Below are positions 6,131-13,498 of a stretch of DNA of 13,498 bases, piece after piece; position 1 is the stretch's first letter; every line of letters begins with the position of its first letter. Under the pieces are notes generated by a model, which had not been told where the DNA came from, did no database searches, and was given only the letters and a program-made list of their open reading frames with translations. The stretch lies in assembly GCA_045531795.1 (NCBI GenBank), contig JAZSET010000012.1, positions 1 to 13,498 on the forward strand. The letters run 5' to 3'. Both the position numbers and the translations under genes were made by a program. The stretch comes from UBA4717 sp045531795 (GTDB lineage Bacteria > Bacillota > Clostridia > Oscillospirales > CAG-272).

Positions 6131-7405
6131 ATGATAAAGATAATGGATATAGACAAGGTTTCAAGCGACGAAATCTTTGCAAGAGCAGAGGGCATAAATG
6201 ACGTTGGCGAAACCGTGTCGGCTATAATTGAAGATGTAAAACTAAGAAAAGACAAGGCTCTTATTGAGTATGCCGAAAAATTTGACAGGGCGTGTCTTGA
6301 CTCACTTGAGGTAAGCCAACAGGAGATAGAGGAAGCAAAAGCCTCGGTTTCGCCAAAGCTTATAAAGATTATGGAAAAGGCGGCAGAGAATATAAGGGAA
6401 TTTCACAGCCGTCAGGTCAGAAACAGCTTTATTCTCAATGATAAAAAGGGAGTTGTTACAGGGCAGAAGGTAATGCCGCTTGACAGCGTAGGACTTTATG
6501 TGCCGGGCGGTACTGCGGCGTACCCGTCAAGTGTACTTATGAACTGTATTCCCGCAAAAATTGCAGGCGTTAAGAGAATTGTAATTACAACACCTGCAAC
6601 AAACGGCAGAATAAATCCCGTAATACTTGCGGCGGCAAGTATTGCAGGTGCGGATAAGATATATAAGACAGGCGGTGCGCAGGCAGTTGCGGCACTTGCA
6701 TACGGTACACAAACGATACAGAAAGTAGACAAAATTGTAGGTCCCGGTAACGCTTACGTTGCTGAGGCAAAGAGACAGGTGTTCGGAAGGGTTGCTATTG
6801 ATATGATAGCAGGACCGAGCGAAATACTTATTGTTGCTGATAAAAACTCAAACCCCGTAAATGTTGCGGCAGATCTGTTATCACAGGCAGAGCACGACAA
6901 GCTTGCAAGTGCGGTTTTGATAACTCCGAGCGAAAAGCTTGCTCTTGCGGTAAGAGATGAGCTTGAAAGACAGATACCGCTTCTCGAAAGAGAGGATTTT
7001 GCAAGAGCGTCTATTGATAACAACGGCAAAATCATCATTTGCCCCACAATAGAAAAAGCAATTGAAATTTCAAACGAAATTGCTCCCGAGCACTTAGAGC
7101 TTTGCCTAGATAGTCCCTTTGATTATATTGACAGTGTCCGTCACGCAGGCTCTGTGTTTATGGGCAGATACTGTCCCGAAGCACTCGGCGACTATTTTTC
7201 GGGCGCAAATCACACACTTCCGACAAGCGGAACTGCAAGATTTTCAAGTCCCCTGTCGGTTGACGACTTTGTAAAGAAAATGCAGTACACCTACTATTCA
7301 GAGGATGCATTTAAAAATGTTTACCGTGATGTTGCCGATTTTGCAACTGCCGAGGGACTCACAGCGCATGCAAAGAGCGCACTTGTAAGATTTGAGGAAA
7401 TATAG
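6131..7405 (+). CDS. hisD: Histidinol dehydrogenase
   Basis: Zn-dependent, NAD-linked four-electron oxidation of L-histidinol to L-histidine, the last two steps of the pathway. The 424-residue product is full length. Signatures are VPGGTAAYPSSVLMNCIPA (124-142), GGAQAVAALAYGT, GPGNAYVAEAKRQVFG (from 204) and AGPSEI (from 227). By alignment to the E. coli enzyme, the zinc ligands correspond to Gln252, His255, Asp354 and His413, and the catalytic Glu-His pair to Glu320-His321 in APEHLEL. All are present, so the enzyme should be active. It starts 10 nt after hisG with TGAGGAAT overlapping the hisG stop, and hisC follows after 9 nt. Confidence 0.98.
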   Translation: MIKIMDIDKVSSDEIFARAEGINDVGETVSAIIEDVKLRKDKALIEYAEKFDRACLDSLEVSQQEIEEAKASVSPKLIKIMEKAAENIREFHSRQVRNSFILNDKKGVVTGQKVMPLDSVGLYVPGGTAAYPSSVLMNCIPAKIAGVKRIVITTPATNGRINPVILAAASIAGADKIYKTGGAQAVAALAYGTQTIQKVDKIVGPGNAYVAEAKRQVFGRVAIDMIAGPSEILIVADKNSNPVNVAADLLSQAEHDKLASAVLITPSEKLALAVRDELERQIPLLEREDFARASIDNNGKIIICPTIEKAIEISNEIAPEHLELCLDSPFDYIDSVRHAGSVFMGRYCPEALGDYFSGANHTLPTSGTARFSSPLSVDDFVKKMQYTYYSEDAFKNVYRDVADFATAEGLTAHAKSALVRFEEI

Positions 7406-7414
7406 GTAAAAACT

Positions 7415-8476
7415 ATGAGCAGATTTTTTAACAAAAGGCTTTTGGAGCTCGAGGCTTATACTCCGGGCGAACAGCCTCAGGATATGAAATACATAAAGCT
7501 TAATACAAATGAGTCGCCATATCCGCCGAGTGAAAAAGTGATAAAGGCACTCACAGACAGGAAGCTATCGGAAAATATCCGTCTGTACCCCGACCCCGAA
7601 TGCAAGAGGGTACGAAAGCTTCTTGCAGATGTGCTTGGCGTGGGAGACGATAACGTTGTTCTCACAAACGGCTCTGACGAGGCACTTGCCTTTGTATTTA
7701 TGGCTTTTTGCGAAAAGGGAGTCATTTTCCCCGAAATAAGCTATGGATTTTACAAGGTCTTTGCCGAGCTTTACGGCGTAAAATACAGACAAATTCCGCT
7801 TCTTGACGATTTTTCCATTGACTACATGGACTATACCGGCACAGATGAAACGGTAGTTATTGCAAACCCGAATGCGCCTACGGGAATTTATCTGACGCTT
7901 GACAAAATCGAGGAGATAGTAAAGTCAGATACAAACCGTCTTGTTGTCATTGACGAGGCGTACATAGATTTCGGTGGTGAAAGTGCAGTTTCACTTACAA
8001 AGAAATACGATAACATTATAGTAGTGCAGACCTTTTCAAAGTCCCGTTCAATGGCAGGCGCAAGACTTGGCTTTGCAGTGGGGAACGCCGATATTATAAG
8101 GGATATGAACACCATACGTTTTTCGACAAATCCCTATAACATCAACAGTATGACTCTGCTGGCGGGCGAAAAAACGCTTGAAGATAACGGCTACTATATG
8201 GAAAACTGCAGAAAAATCATTAAAACGAGAGAGTATTTCACCGAAAAAATGCGTGAAATGGGCTTTGAGGTTATTGATTCAAAGTGCAATTTTGTATTTG
8301 CACGTCACAATCTGATAGGCGGTCGTGAATACTACGAGGCGCTAAAGGCGCGCGGAATACTTGTCCGCCATTTTGACAAGGAAAAAATCAGGGACTATAA
8401 CAGAATTACAATCGGTACAGACGAGATGATGGATAAGCTTTTGTCTGTGACAAAGTCGATTCTTGAAAACAGGTGA
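7415..8476 (+). CDS. hisC: Histidinol-phosphate aminotransferase
   Basis: PLP-dependent transfer of an amino group from glutamate to imidazole acetol phosphate, giving histidinol phosphate. The product has 353 residues, the fold-type-I length of HisC. Signatures are LNTNESPYPPS (29-39), LYPDPE (57-62), TNGSDEAL (84-91), NPNAPTG (151-157), VIDEAYIDF (178-186) with PLP-binding Asp180 and Tyr183, and TFSKSRSMAGARLGF (206-220) with the Schiff-base lysine at Lys209. RITIGT near the C-terminus carries the expected substrate-binding Arg. Related aminotransferases can look similar, but the position within a complete his operon settles the assignment. Its upstream ribosome binding site (AGGT before the ATG) is weaker than those of its neighbours. 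Confidence 0.96.
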   Translation: MSRFFNKRLLELEAYTPGEQPQDMKYIKLNTNESPYPPSEKVIKALTDRKLSENIRLYPDPECKRVRKLLADVLGVGDDNVVLTNGSDEALAFVFMAFCEKGVIFPEISYGFYKVFAELYGVKYRQIPLLDDFSIDYMDYTGTDETVVIANPNAPTGIYLTLDKIEEIVKSDTNRLVVIDEAYIDFGGESAVSLTKKYDNIIVVQTFSKSRSMAGARLGFAVGNADIIRDMNTIRFSTNPYNINSMTLLAGEKTLEDNGYYMENCRKIIKTREYFTEKMREMGFEVIDSKCNFVFARHNLIGGREYYEALKARGILVRHFDKEKIRDYNRITIGTDEMMDKLLSVTKSILENR

Positions 8477-8481
8477 GTAAA

Positions 8482-9069
8482 ATGAGACAGAGTGAGATTA
8501 AAAGAAAAACAGCCGAGACAGATATTGAGCTTTCGATAAATCTTGACGGTGAGGGAAAATCCGAAATCGATACGGGTATAGGCTTTCTTGACCATATGCT
8601 TGTGCTTTTTGCAAAGCACGCAAGATTTGACCTCAATGTAAAGTGCACAGGTGATTTGAATGTAGACGGTCACCACACCACAGAGGATATTGGAATTGTC
8701 CTCGGCGAGGCATTTAAAAAAGCTCTTGGCGACAAAAAGGGAATTGAGAGATATGCCCACAAGTTTATTCCGATGGACGAGTCTCTTGTGCTTTGTGCAG
8801 TAGATATTTCGGGCAGGTCGCACTTATCATTTGACTGCATTTTCCCGACAGAAAAAATCGGGGAGTTTGATACAGAGCTTGTCCGTGAGTTTTTTGAAGC
8901 ATTTGTCAGAGCATCGGATATTACTCTTCACATAATGAAGTTTGCAGGACTAAATTCCCACCACATAGCTGAATGTGCTTTCAAGGCATTCGGCAGAACA
9001 CTTGCATTGGGTGTAAAGATAGATGAGCGTTTTAAGGATGAGGTTCCCTCAACAAAAGGAGTTCTTTAA
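8482..9069 (+). CDS. hisB: Imidazoleglycerol-phosphate dehydratase
   Basis: Mn-dependent dehydration of imidazole glycerol phosphate to imidazole acetol phosphate. The product has 195 residues and is a monofunctional dehydratase; it lacks the N-terminal histidinol-phosphatase domain of E. coli HisB, a role taken here by hisJ. Metal-binding signatures are GFLDHML (34-40), DGHHTTEDIGI (62-72) and NSHHIAECAFKAFGRTL (158-174), and the C-terminal PSTKGVL is typical. A GTG at 8473 would overlap hisC and add three residues. I prefer the ATG at 8482, with AGGTGAG (8471-8477) upstream and the standard family N-terminus. The stop TAA shares its last base with the hisH ATG. Confidence 0.97.
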   Translation: MRQSEIKRKTAETDIELSINLDGEGKSEIDTGIGFLDHMLVLFAKHARFDLNVKCTGDLNVDGHHTTEDIGIVLGEAFKKALGDKKGIERYAHKFIPMDESLVLCAVDISGRSHLSFDCIFPTEKIGEFDTELVREFFEAFVRASDITLHIMKFAGLNSHHIAECAFKAFGRTLALGVKIDERFKDEVPSTKGVL

Positions 9070-9680
9070 TGGTTTGTGTTGTAGATTATGGAGTCGGTAA
9101 CCTTTTCTCGCTTAAATCGTCGCTTAATTTTATCGGCGAAGAGGTAGTTGTAAGCGACGACAAGGATGTAATAATAAAATCCGACAGACTTATTCTGCCG
9201 GGTGTCGGTGCCTTTGGTGATGCGGTGAAAAAGCTTCGCGACTCGGGACTTGACAAGGTTGTTTGTGAATATGCAAAATCGGGAAAGCCACTTATGGGAA
9301 TATGCCTCGGTATGCAGCTTTTGTTTGATAAAAGCTATGAGTACGGCGAGCATCAGGGCCTTGGACTTATTCCGGGCGAGGTTATCCCTTTTAAGGGAAG
9401 AATAGACGAAAAACTCAATATCCCGCAAATGGGGTGGAATTTTTTAAGATTCAACGGTGAAAAATCACCGGTATTCAAGTACATAAATGACGGTGATTTC
9501 GTTTATTTTGTCCACTCATATTTTGCAGATACAAAGAGCGGATATGTGTCGGCATATACAGAGTACGGACTTGATTTCTGTGCAAGCGCGCAGTATAATA
9601 ATGTTTACGGGTGTCAGTTCCACCCCGAAAAAAGCGGTGAAACGGGTCTTAAAATACTAAAGGCGTTCTGCGAGCTTTGA
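9069..9680 (+). CDS. hisH: Imidazole glycerol phosphate synthase, glutaminase subunit
   Basis: Class-I glutamine amidotransferase that hydrolyses glutamine and passes ammonia through the HisF barrel for imidazole ring closure. In 203 residues the full catalytic triad is visible: nucleophile Cys79 in GICLGMQ, and His185 and Glu187 in CQFHPEKSG. DYGVGNL (6-12) and LPGVGAFGDA (43-52) are also typical. The start codon overlaps the hisB stop by one base, with AAAAGGAG (9054-9061) 8 nt upstream, indicating translational coupling. Its partner hisF lies one gene further on, with hisA between them. Confidence 0.97.
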   Translation: MVCVVDYGVGNLFSLKSSLNFIGEEVVVSDDKDVIIKSDRLILPGVGAFGDAVKKLRDSGLDKVVCEYAKSGKPLMGICLGMQLLFDKSYEYGEHQGLGLIPGEVIPFKGRIDEKLNIPQMGWNFLRFNGEKSPVFKYINDGDFVYFVHSYFADTKSGYVSAYTEYGLDFCASAQYNNVYGCQFHPEKSGETGLKILKAFCEL

Positions 9681-9693
9681 TTTGGAGAAAACT

Positions 9694-10413
9694 ATGAAAA
9701 TATTACCTGCAATAGATATGTACGGTGCAAAAGCCGTCAGACTTTTTAAGGGCGACTACAATGAAATGACCGTTTATTCGGATAATCCCGTGTCGGTTGC
9801 ACTTGATTTTGTAAACTCGGGGGCTGATGAAATTCATCTTGTTGACCTTGAGGGCGCAAAAAGCGGCGGTCTTGATAATTTTGAAACGGTTGCAAAAATT
9901 ATAAAAGAAACGGGTGCTTTCTGCGAAATAGGAGGAGGCATACGCTCATTTGATGCCATTGAAAAATACAAGGAGCTTGGTATAGGACGGGTGATTCTCG
10001 GCACAGCGGCAGTATGTGACAACGACTTTTTGTGTGAGGCAGTAAAAAAATACGGCTCACTTATCGCTGTCGGTGTTGATATCAAAGACGGTTTAGTGGC
10101 AATCAAGGGCTGGACTGAAAAATCAGACTTTACCGCTTTTGATTTCTGCGACAAGCTTGAAAAAATCGGAGTAAAAACACTGATTTGCACCGATATATCA
10201 AGAGACGGTGCTATGCGCGGTACAAACAGGGAATTATACCGCGAGCTTCAGTCGAGATACAGTATGAACATAATTGCATCGGGCGGTGTATCAACACTTG
10301 ACGATATCAAGGTGCTCGCCGGAATGAACATATACGGCGCAATAGTCGGTAAAGCATACTACACGGGTGCTATTGACCTGAAAGAAGCAGTAAAGCTGGG
10401 AGATAACAAATGA
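9694..10413 (+). CDS. hisA: ProFAR isomerase (phosphoribosylformimino-AICAR ribotide isomerase)
   Basis: A (beta/alpha)8-barrel isomerase converting ProFAR to PRFAR by an Amadori rearrangement. The product has 239 residues. The catalytic aspartates are Asp8 (PAIDMYGAK) and Asp129 (VGVDIKDG). Phosphate-binding motifs GGGIRS (80-85) and ASGGVS (195-200) and the segment TDISRDGAMRGTN (166-178) are present. The frame extends to a TTG at 9682, but GGAG at 9684-9687 is clearly the ribosome binding site of the ATG at 9694, which gives the normal MKILPAID start. Homology to HisF (next gene) is visible in the two-fold repeated barrel. The stop overlaps the hisF start by 4 nt (ATGA). Confidence 0.97.
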   Translation: MKILPAIDMYGAKAVRLFKGDYNEMTVYSDNPVSVALDFVNSGADEIHLVDLEGAKSGGLDNFETVAKIIKETGAFCEIGGGIRSFDAIEKYKELGIGRVILGTAAVCDNDFLCEAVKKYGSLIAVGVDIKDGLVAIKGWTEKSDFTAFDFCDKLEKIGVKTLICTDISRDGAMRGTNRELYRELQSRYSMNIIASGGVSTLDDIKVLAGMNIYGAIVGKAYYTGAIDLKEAVKLGDNK

Positions 10414-11168
10414 TAACAAAGAGAATAATACCTTGCCTTGATGTTCGTGACGGCAGAGTTGTCAAAGGCGTAAATTTCGAGGGACTAAAAGACGTGGACT
10501 CCCCCGTCTCCCTTGCCGATTACTACAGCCGCTCGGGTGCAGACGAGCTTGTGTTTTATGACATAACCGCATCAAGCGACGGCAGAAAAATATTTACCGA
10601 TATTCTGTGTGAGACGGCAAAAAAGGTGTTTATACCACTTACCGTCGGCGGCGGAATAAATACTCTTGACGATTTTGAGAGGGTGCTTGCCTCGGGTGCT
10701 GACAAGGTAAGCGTCAATTCGGGAGCAATAAGAAATCCCGACCTCATCGGACTTGCGGCTAAAAAGTACGGCGACCAGTGTGTTGTTTTGTCGGTTGACG
10801 TTAAAAGAGTAGACGGCAGATATACGGTCTTTGCCAAGGGCGGCAGAGAAAACACAGGCATTGATGCCCTTGAGTGGATTCGCAGAGGAGTCGACTCGGG
10901 TGCAGGCGAGGTTGTACTTAACTCCATTGATACCGACGGAGTAAAAGGCGGCTTTGACTGCGAGATGCTACTTGCCGTGACAAGTATTGTAAAAGTACCC
11001 GTTATTGCATCGGGCGGTGCGGGGTCGATTGATGACTTTGTAGACCTTTTCAAGAAAGTCCCCGACGTGTCTGCTGGACTTGCGGCATCGGTCTTCCACT
11101 TCGGCGAGGTTAAAATCGCAGAGCTTAAACAGGTACTTGATAAAAACGGAATAAACGTGAGAATTTAA
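10410..11168 (+). CDS. hisF: Imidazole glycerol phosphate synthase, cyclase subunit
   Basis: The (beta/alpha)8-barrel cyclase partner of HisH: it uses ammonia from HisH and PRFAR to make imidazole glycerol phosphate and AICAR, the latter returning to purine synthesis. The product has 252 residues. The catalytic aspartates are Asp11 (IIPCLDVRDGRVVKG) and Asp130 (VLSVDVKR). GGGIN (80-84), STDG-like DTDGVKGG and ASGGAGS phosphate-binding motifs are present. GGGAG at 10398-10402 lies inside the end of hisA, and the ATGA overlap points to coupled translation. It is complete, with no unusual changes seen. Confidence 0.97.
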   Translation: MITKRIIPCLDVRDGRVVKGVNFEGLKDVDSPVSLADYYSRSGADELVFYDITASSDGRKIFTDILCETAKKVFIPLTVGGGINTLDDFERVLASGADKVSVNSGAIRNPDLIGLAAKKYGDQCVVLSVDVKRVDGRYTVFAKGGRENTGIDALEWIRRGVDSGAGEVVLNSIDTDGVKGGFDCEMLLAVTSIVKVPVIASGGAGSIDDFVDLFKKVPDVSAGLAASVFHFGEVKIAELKQVLDKNGINVRI

Positions 11169-11181
11169 CTTGGAGGCTATT

Positions 11182-11835
11182 ATGATAGATATAAATACAC
11201 TCAAATTTGACAAAGACGGGCTTATCCCCGCAATAGTTGTTGACGCTGACTCAAAAAAGGTTTTGACTCTTGCTTATATGAACAGAGAAAGCCTTGAAAT
11301 ATCAATGGAAAAGAAGCTTACCTGCTTTTATAGCCGTTCAAGACAAAAACTCTGGCTTAAGGGCGAGACAAGCGGTAATTATCAGCATATTTTAAGTATC
11401 ACCGCCGACTGTGACGGTGACGCTCTGACGGTACTTGTCAGAAAAGACGGCCCCGCCTGCCATACAGGTGCTGACTCGTGCTTTAATGATGTAATCTTTG
11501 AAAACGTGGAGGAAAACGAGCCGTTTTCACTTGCGTCCCTGATGAAGCTTATAGAGGGCAGAAAGGTAGAAAAGAAAGAGGGCTCATACACCACATACCT
11601 TTTTGAAAAGGGTATTGATAAAATACTCAAAAAGGTGGGAGAAGAGTCAACAGAGGTTATTATCGCAGGCAAGGCGAACGATAAAAAGGAAACCATTTAC
11701 GAAATCGCCGACCTTACCTATCATATTATGGTAATGATGGTTGAAATGGGCATATCTCTTGACGAGGTAATGAGCGAGCTTGCATCCCGCCACGTTATTG
11801 ACCACAAGGTCAAGCAGGAGAAAATGACTAAATGA
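11182..11835 (+). CDS. hisIE: Bifunctional phosphoribosyl-AMP cyclohydrolase / phosphoribosyl-ATP pyrophosphatase
   Basis: A fusion carrying out steps two and three of the pathway: pyrophosphate removal from PR-ATP by HisE, then ring opening of PR-AMP by HisI. The HisI domain spans about 1-110, with KLWLKGETSGN (56-66), the metal site ADCDGDA (75-81) and GPACHTG (90-96); Cys77, Cys93 and Cys100 are the likely zinc ligands. The HisE domain spans about 115-210, with YTTYLFEKGIDKILKKVGEE (136-155) and EIADLTYHIMVMM (174-186). A TTG at 11170 begins the open frame, but it is part of the GGAGG ribosome binding site (11172-11176) of the ATG at 11182. The stop overlaps the hisJ start by 4 nt. Confidence 0.96.
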   Translation: MIDINTLKFDKDGLIPAIVVDADSKKVLTLAYMNRESLEISMEKKLTCFYSRSRQKLWLKGETSGNYQHILSITADCDGDALTVLVRKDGPACHTGADSCFNDVIFENVEENEPFSLASLMKLIEGRKVEKKEGSYTTYLFEKGIDKILKKVGEESTEVIIAGKANDKKETIYEIADLTYHIMVMMVEMGISLDEVMSELASRHVIDHKVKQEKMTK

Positions 11836-12617
11836 AAAAATACAATTTCCATACCCATACTGTATATTGTGACGGTGCGGACACTCCCGAGGATATAATA
11901 AAGGAAGCCATAAAGAAAGGCTTCACAAATATCGGCTTTTCATCACATTCGAATACTCCTTTTGAGGATTTTTACTGTATGAGTCCGGAAAGTGCGAGAA
12001 TATACAGGAATAAAATTCTTGAACTAAAGGAAAAATACAAAAACCATATAAAGGTGCATCTCGGTATCGAGCAGGATATTTTTTCACCGATAAAAGTCGT
12101 CGGTTACGACTACATAATTGCATCTGTTCATTATGTGGAAAAAGACGGTGAGTATATTTCGCTTGACAACAACACCGAAATATTTGACAAGGCAGTCGCG
12201 GCTTTCGGCTCGGCAAAAGAACTTGCAAGGAATTATTTTTCCCTTGTTGGTAATACTTTAGAATATACTCACGCCGATATAATCGGTCACTTTGACATTA
12301 TTACAAAGTTTAACGAAAACGGCGTGTATTTTGATGAAAATGACAGCGACTATATAAAATTTGCCACAGACGCTATGGAAAAATTATTGTCTGTACCGTT
12401 TGAGGTCAATACGGGGGCGATGTCGAGAGGGTACAAAAGTAAACCCTATCCGTCACTTACTCTGCTTAAGAAGCTTCACGATATGGGAGGCAGGGTAGTG
12501 TATTCAAGTGACGCTCACGCAAAGGAAAATATCGACTACGCGTATGATGATGCCCTTGAACTTATAAGGGCGGCAGGATTCAAGAATTTTGCCGGCGCAG
12601 AAGAAATAATAAAATAA
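11832..12617 (+). CDS. hisJ: PHP-family histidinol-phosphatase
   Basis: Predicted to dephosphorylate L-histidinol phosphate to L-histidinol, the step before HisD. The 261-residue product belongs to the polymerase-and-histidinol-phosphatase (PHP) metal hydrolases. Candidate metal ligands are in the expected order: HTH at His7/His9, Asp14, His39, Glu80 (LGIEQD), His100 (ASVHY), His153 and Asp155 (IGHFD), Asp227 and His229 (SSDAHA). Members of this fold have other phosphoesterase functions, but its place in the operon and the lack of any other phosphatase there support HisJ. The start overlaps hisIE by 4 nt (ATGA), with GGAG about 11 nt upstream. yitT-like follows after 12 nt. Confidence 0.92.
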   Translation: MKKYNFHTHTVYCDGADTPEDIIKEAIKKGFTNIGFSSHSNTPFEDFYCMSPESARIYRNKILELKEKYKNHIKVHLGIEQDIFSPIKVVGYDYIIASVHYVEKDGEYISLDNNTEIFDKAVAAFGSAKELARNYFSLVGNTLEYTHADIIGHFDIITKFNENGVYFDENDSDYIKFATDAMEKLLSVPFEVNTGAMSRGYKSKPYPSLTLLKKLHDMGGRVVYSSDAHAKENIDYAYDDALELIRAAGFKNFAGAEEIIK

Positions 12618-12629
12618 CAAGGAGGAGTT

Positions 12630-13475
12630 ATGAAACTTTCTCAGAACATAAAGAACAGTATATTGTTTGTGCTCGGTTCCGTACTTACTGCTCTTGGTAT
12701 AAGTGTATTTTATATACCGAATAAAATTGTAACGGGCGGTGTCTCGGGTATAGCCACGGTGCTTTTTTATGCCCTGAGTATTACTCCGTCAGTAAGCTAT
12801 TTTATAATAAATCTCGTGCTTGTGCTTTTAGGCAGCAGATATCTCGGCAAAAGCTTTATAATCAAATCGGTGATAGGAAGCTCTATTGTAACGCTTTTTA
12901 TTCAGATTTTTTCCTATGTCCCCACTTTTACAGAGGATATCATCCTCAACTCCGTGTTTGGCTCGGTGATTTCGGGCTTCGGTATCGGGCTGACGCTTAT
13001 TGCGGGAGGCTCGACGGGCGGAACTGATATTTTGGGCAGACTTATTCAGTATAAGTATCCGAGCGCAAGTATCGGTACGGCAATGCTTATCTGCGATTTT
13101 ATCGTAATATTCGTGTCGCTGATCCTGTTTAAAAATATAGACTACGCACTATATGGCATAGTTTCACTCTTTATTGCAACTTATGCTATAAACTTCCTGA
13201 TACGAAAGCTCAACGTATCAAAGCTTGCGTTTGTTGTAAGCGAAAAAAGAGAAGATCTTGTCCGCGAGCTTATAAAAAAGTCGCCGAGAGGTATAACTGT
13301 AATGAATGTAGTCGGCGGATATACGGGCAAGGACAAGCATATGATAATGTGCGCGCTAAAGGACAGGGAAATGCCGATTTTTCAGAAATGTGTAACGGAT
13401 ATTGATCCGGAGGCATTTATAATCTACTCGGAGTCCGAGCAGATCTTCGGCAACGGCTTCCAGGTATATAGGTAA
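12630..13475 (+). CDS. YitT-family membrane protein (DUF161 + DUF2179)
   Basis: A 281-residue protein with an N-terminal membrane part of about five to seven hydrophobic segments (roughly 9-29, 35-52, 53-71, 77-97, 107-127, 150-168, 172-192) and a soluble C-terminal domain (about 198-277). The membrane part carries the family motifs NKIVTGGVSGIA (31-42) and AGGSTGGTDILGR (125-137). The C-terminal part has RGITVMNVVGGYTGKDK (220-236), DIDPEAFI and GNGF, as in DUF2179. The molecular function of the family is not established; transport has been suggested. AAGGAGG (12619-12625) precedes the ATG, 12 nt after hisJ with no promoter or terminator between, so it is probably read from the his promoter. 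A direct role in histidine metabolism is not shown. Confidence 0.9.
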   Translation: MKLSQNIKNSILFVLGSVLTALGISVFYIPNKIVTGGVSGIATVLFYALSITPSVSYFIINLVLVLLGSRYLGKSFIIKSVIGSSIVTLFIQIFSYVPTFTEDIILNSVFGSVISGFGIGLTLIAGGSTGGTDILGRLIQYKYPSASIGTAMLICDFIVIFVSLILFKNIDYALYGIVSLFIATYAINFLIRKLNVSKLAFVVSEKREDLVRELIKKSPRGITVMNVVGGYTGKDKHMIMCALKDREMPIFQKCVTDIDPEAFIIYSESEQIFGNGFQVYR

Positions 13476-13498
13476 AAAAGAAAATCCCGAAACCATCG
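13476..13498 (+). other. Downstream edge, possible start of a terminator
   Basis: After the YitT-family stop codon comes an A-rich run and then AATCCCGAAACCATCG, where the window ends. An A-tract followed by a GC-containing half-arm could be the left side of a hairpin terminator, but the right arm is not visible, so this cannot be decided. Confidence 0.2.

Noticed and set aside
8395..8823. Minus-strand 142-codon frame opposite hisC/hisB
   Set aside because: Antisense shadow of conserved genes; no promoter or ribosome binding site is apparent.
10556..11053. Minus-strand 165-codon frame opposite hisF
   Set aside because: It lies wholly inside hisF, is rich in Ser, Thr and Pro as antisense frames here tend to be, and has no supporting signals.

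Overview
The window looks like an ordinary chromosomal segment from a Gram-positive, moderately low-GC clostridial bacterium, probably a gut Oscillospiraceae/Ruminococcaceae-type organism. The reasons are strong GGAGG-type ribosome binding sites, AT-rich intergenic DNA, sigma-A promoters with extended -10 elements, a TrpR-like YerC/HisR regulator, a short HisG paired with HisZ, a PHP-type histidinol phosphatase, and a YitT-family membrane protein. The species assignment is inference; no rRNA or other marker is present.

Layout from left to right. Positions 1-364 hold no convincing gene. They contain a perfect 18-bp palindrome at the left edge, a strong leftward promoter for something outside the window, and the rightward promoter and leader of rpsT. 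Ribosomal protein S20 (rpsT, 365-628, TTG start) is followed by a hairpin terminator that can serve both strands. On the minus strand (683-1651) lies an EamA/DMT-family membrane transporter, transcribed divergently from proBA (1884-3947), the first two enzymes of proline synthesis. proBA ends in a hairpin terminator at about 3955-3988.

From 4028 to at least 12617 runs a compact histidine operon: yerC/hisR, hisZ, hisG, hisD, hisC, hisB, hisH, hisA, hisF, hisIE, hisJ. Neighbouring genes overlap by up to 4 nt or are separated by no more than 19 nt. Together they encode every step from PRPP + ATP to histidine. HisZG starts the pathway, HisIE and HisA make the HisHF substrate, HisHF forms the imidazole ring, and HisB, HisC, HisJ and HisD finish. 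A YitT-family membrane protein (12630-13475) follows 12 nt behind hisJ and is probably in the same transcript.

The most informative signal is regulatory. The his promoter carries an interrupted palindrome exactly between its -35 and -10 boxes, and the first gene of the operon encodes a TrpR-fold repressor of the type linked to histidine genes in Firmicutes. There is no room for a T-box leader. A repressor-operated, self-regulated operon is therefore the simplest reading. I saw no mobile element, CRISPR array, tRNA or rRNA gene, phage gene or plainly novel system.
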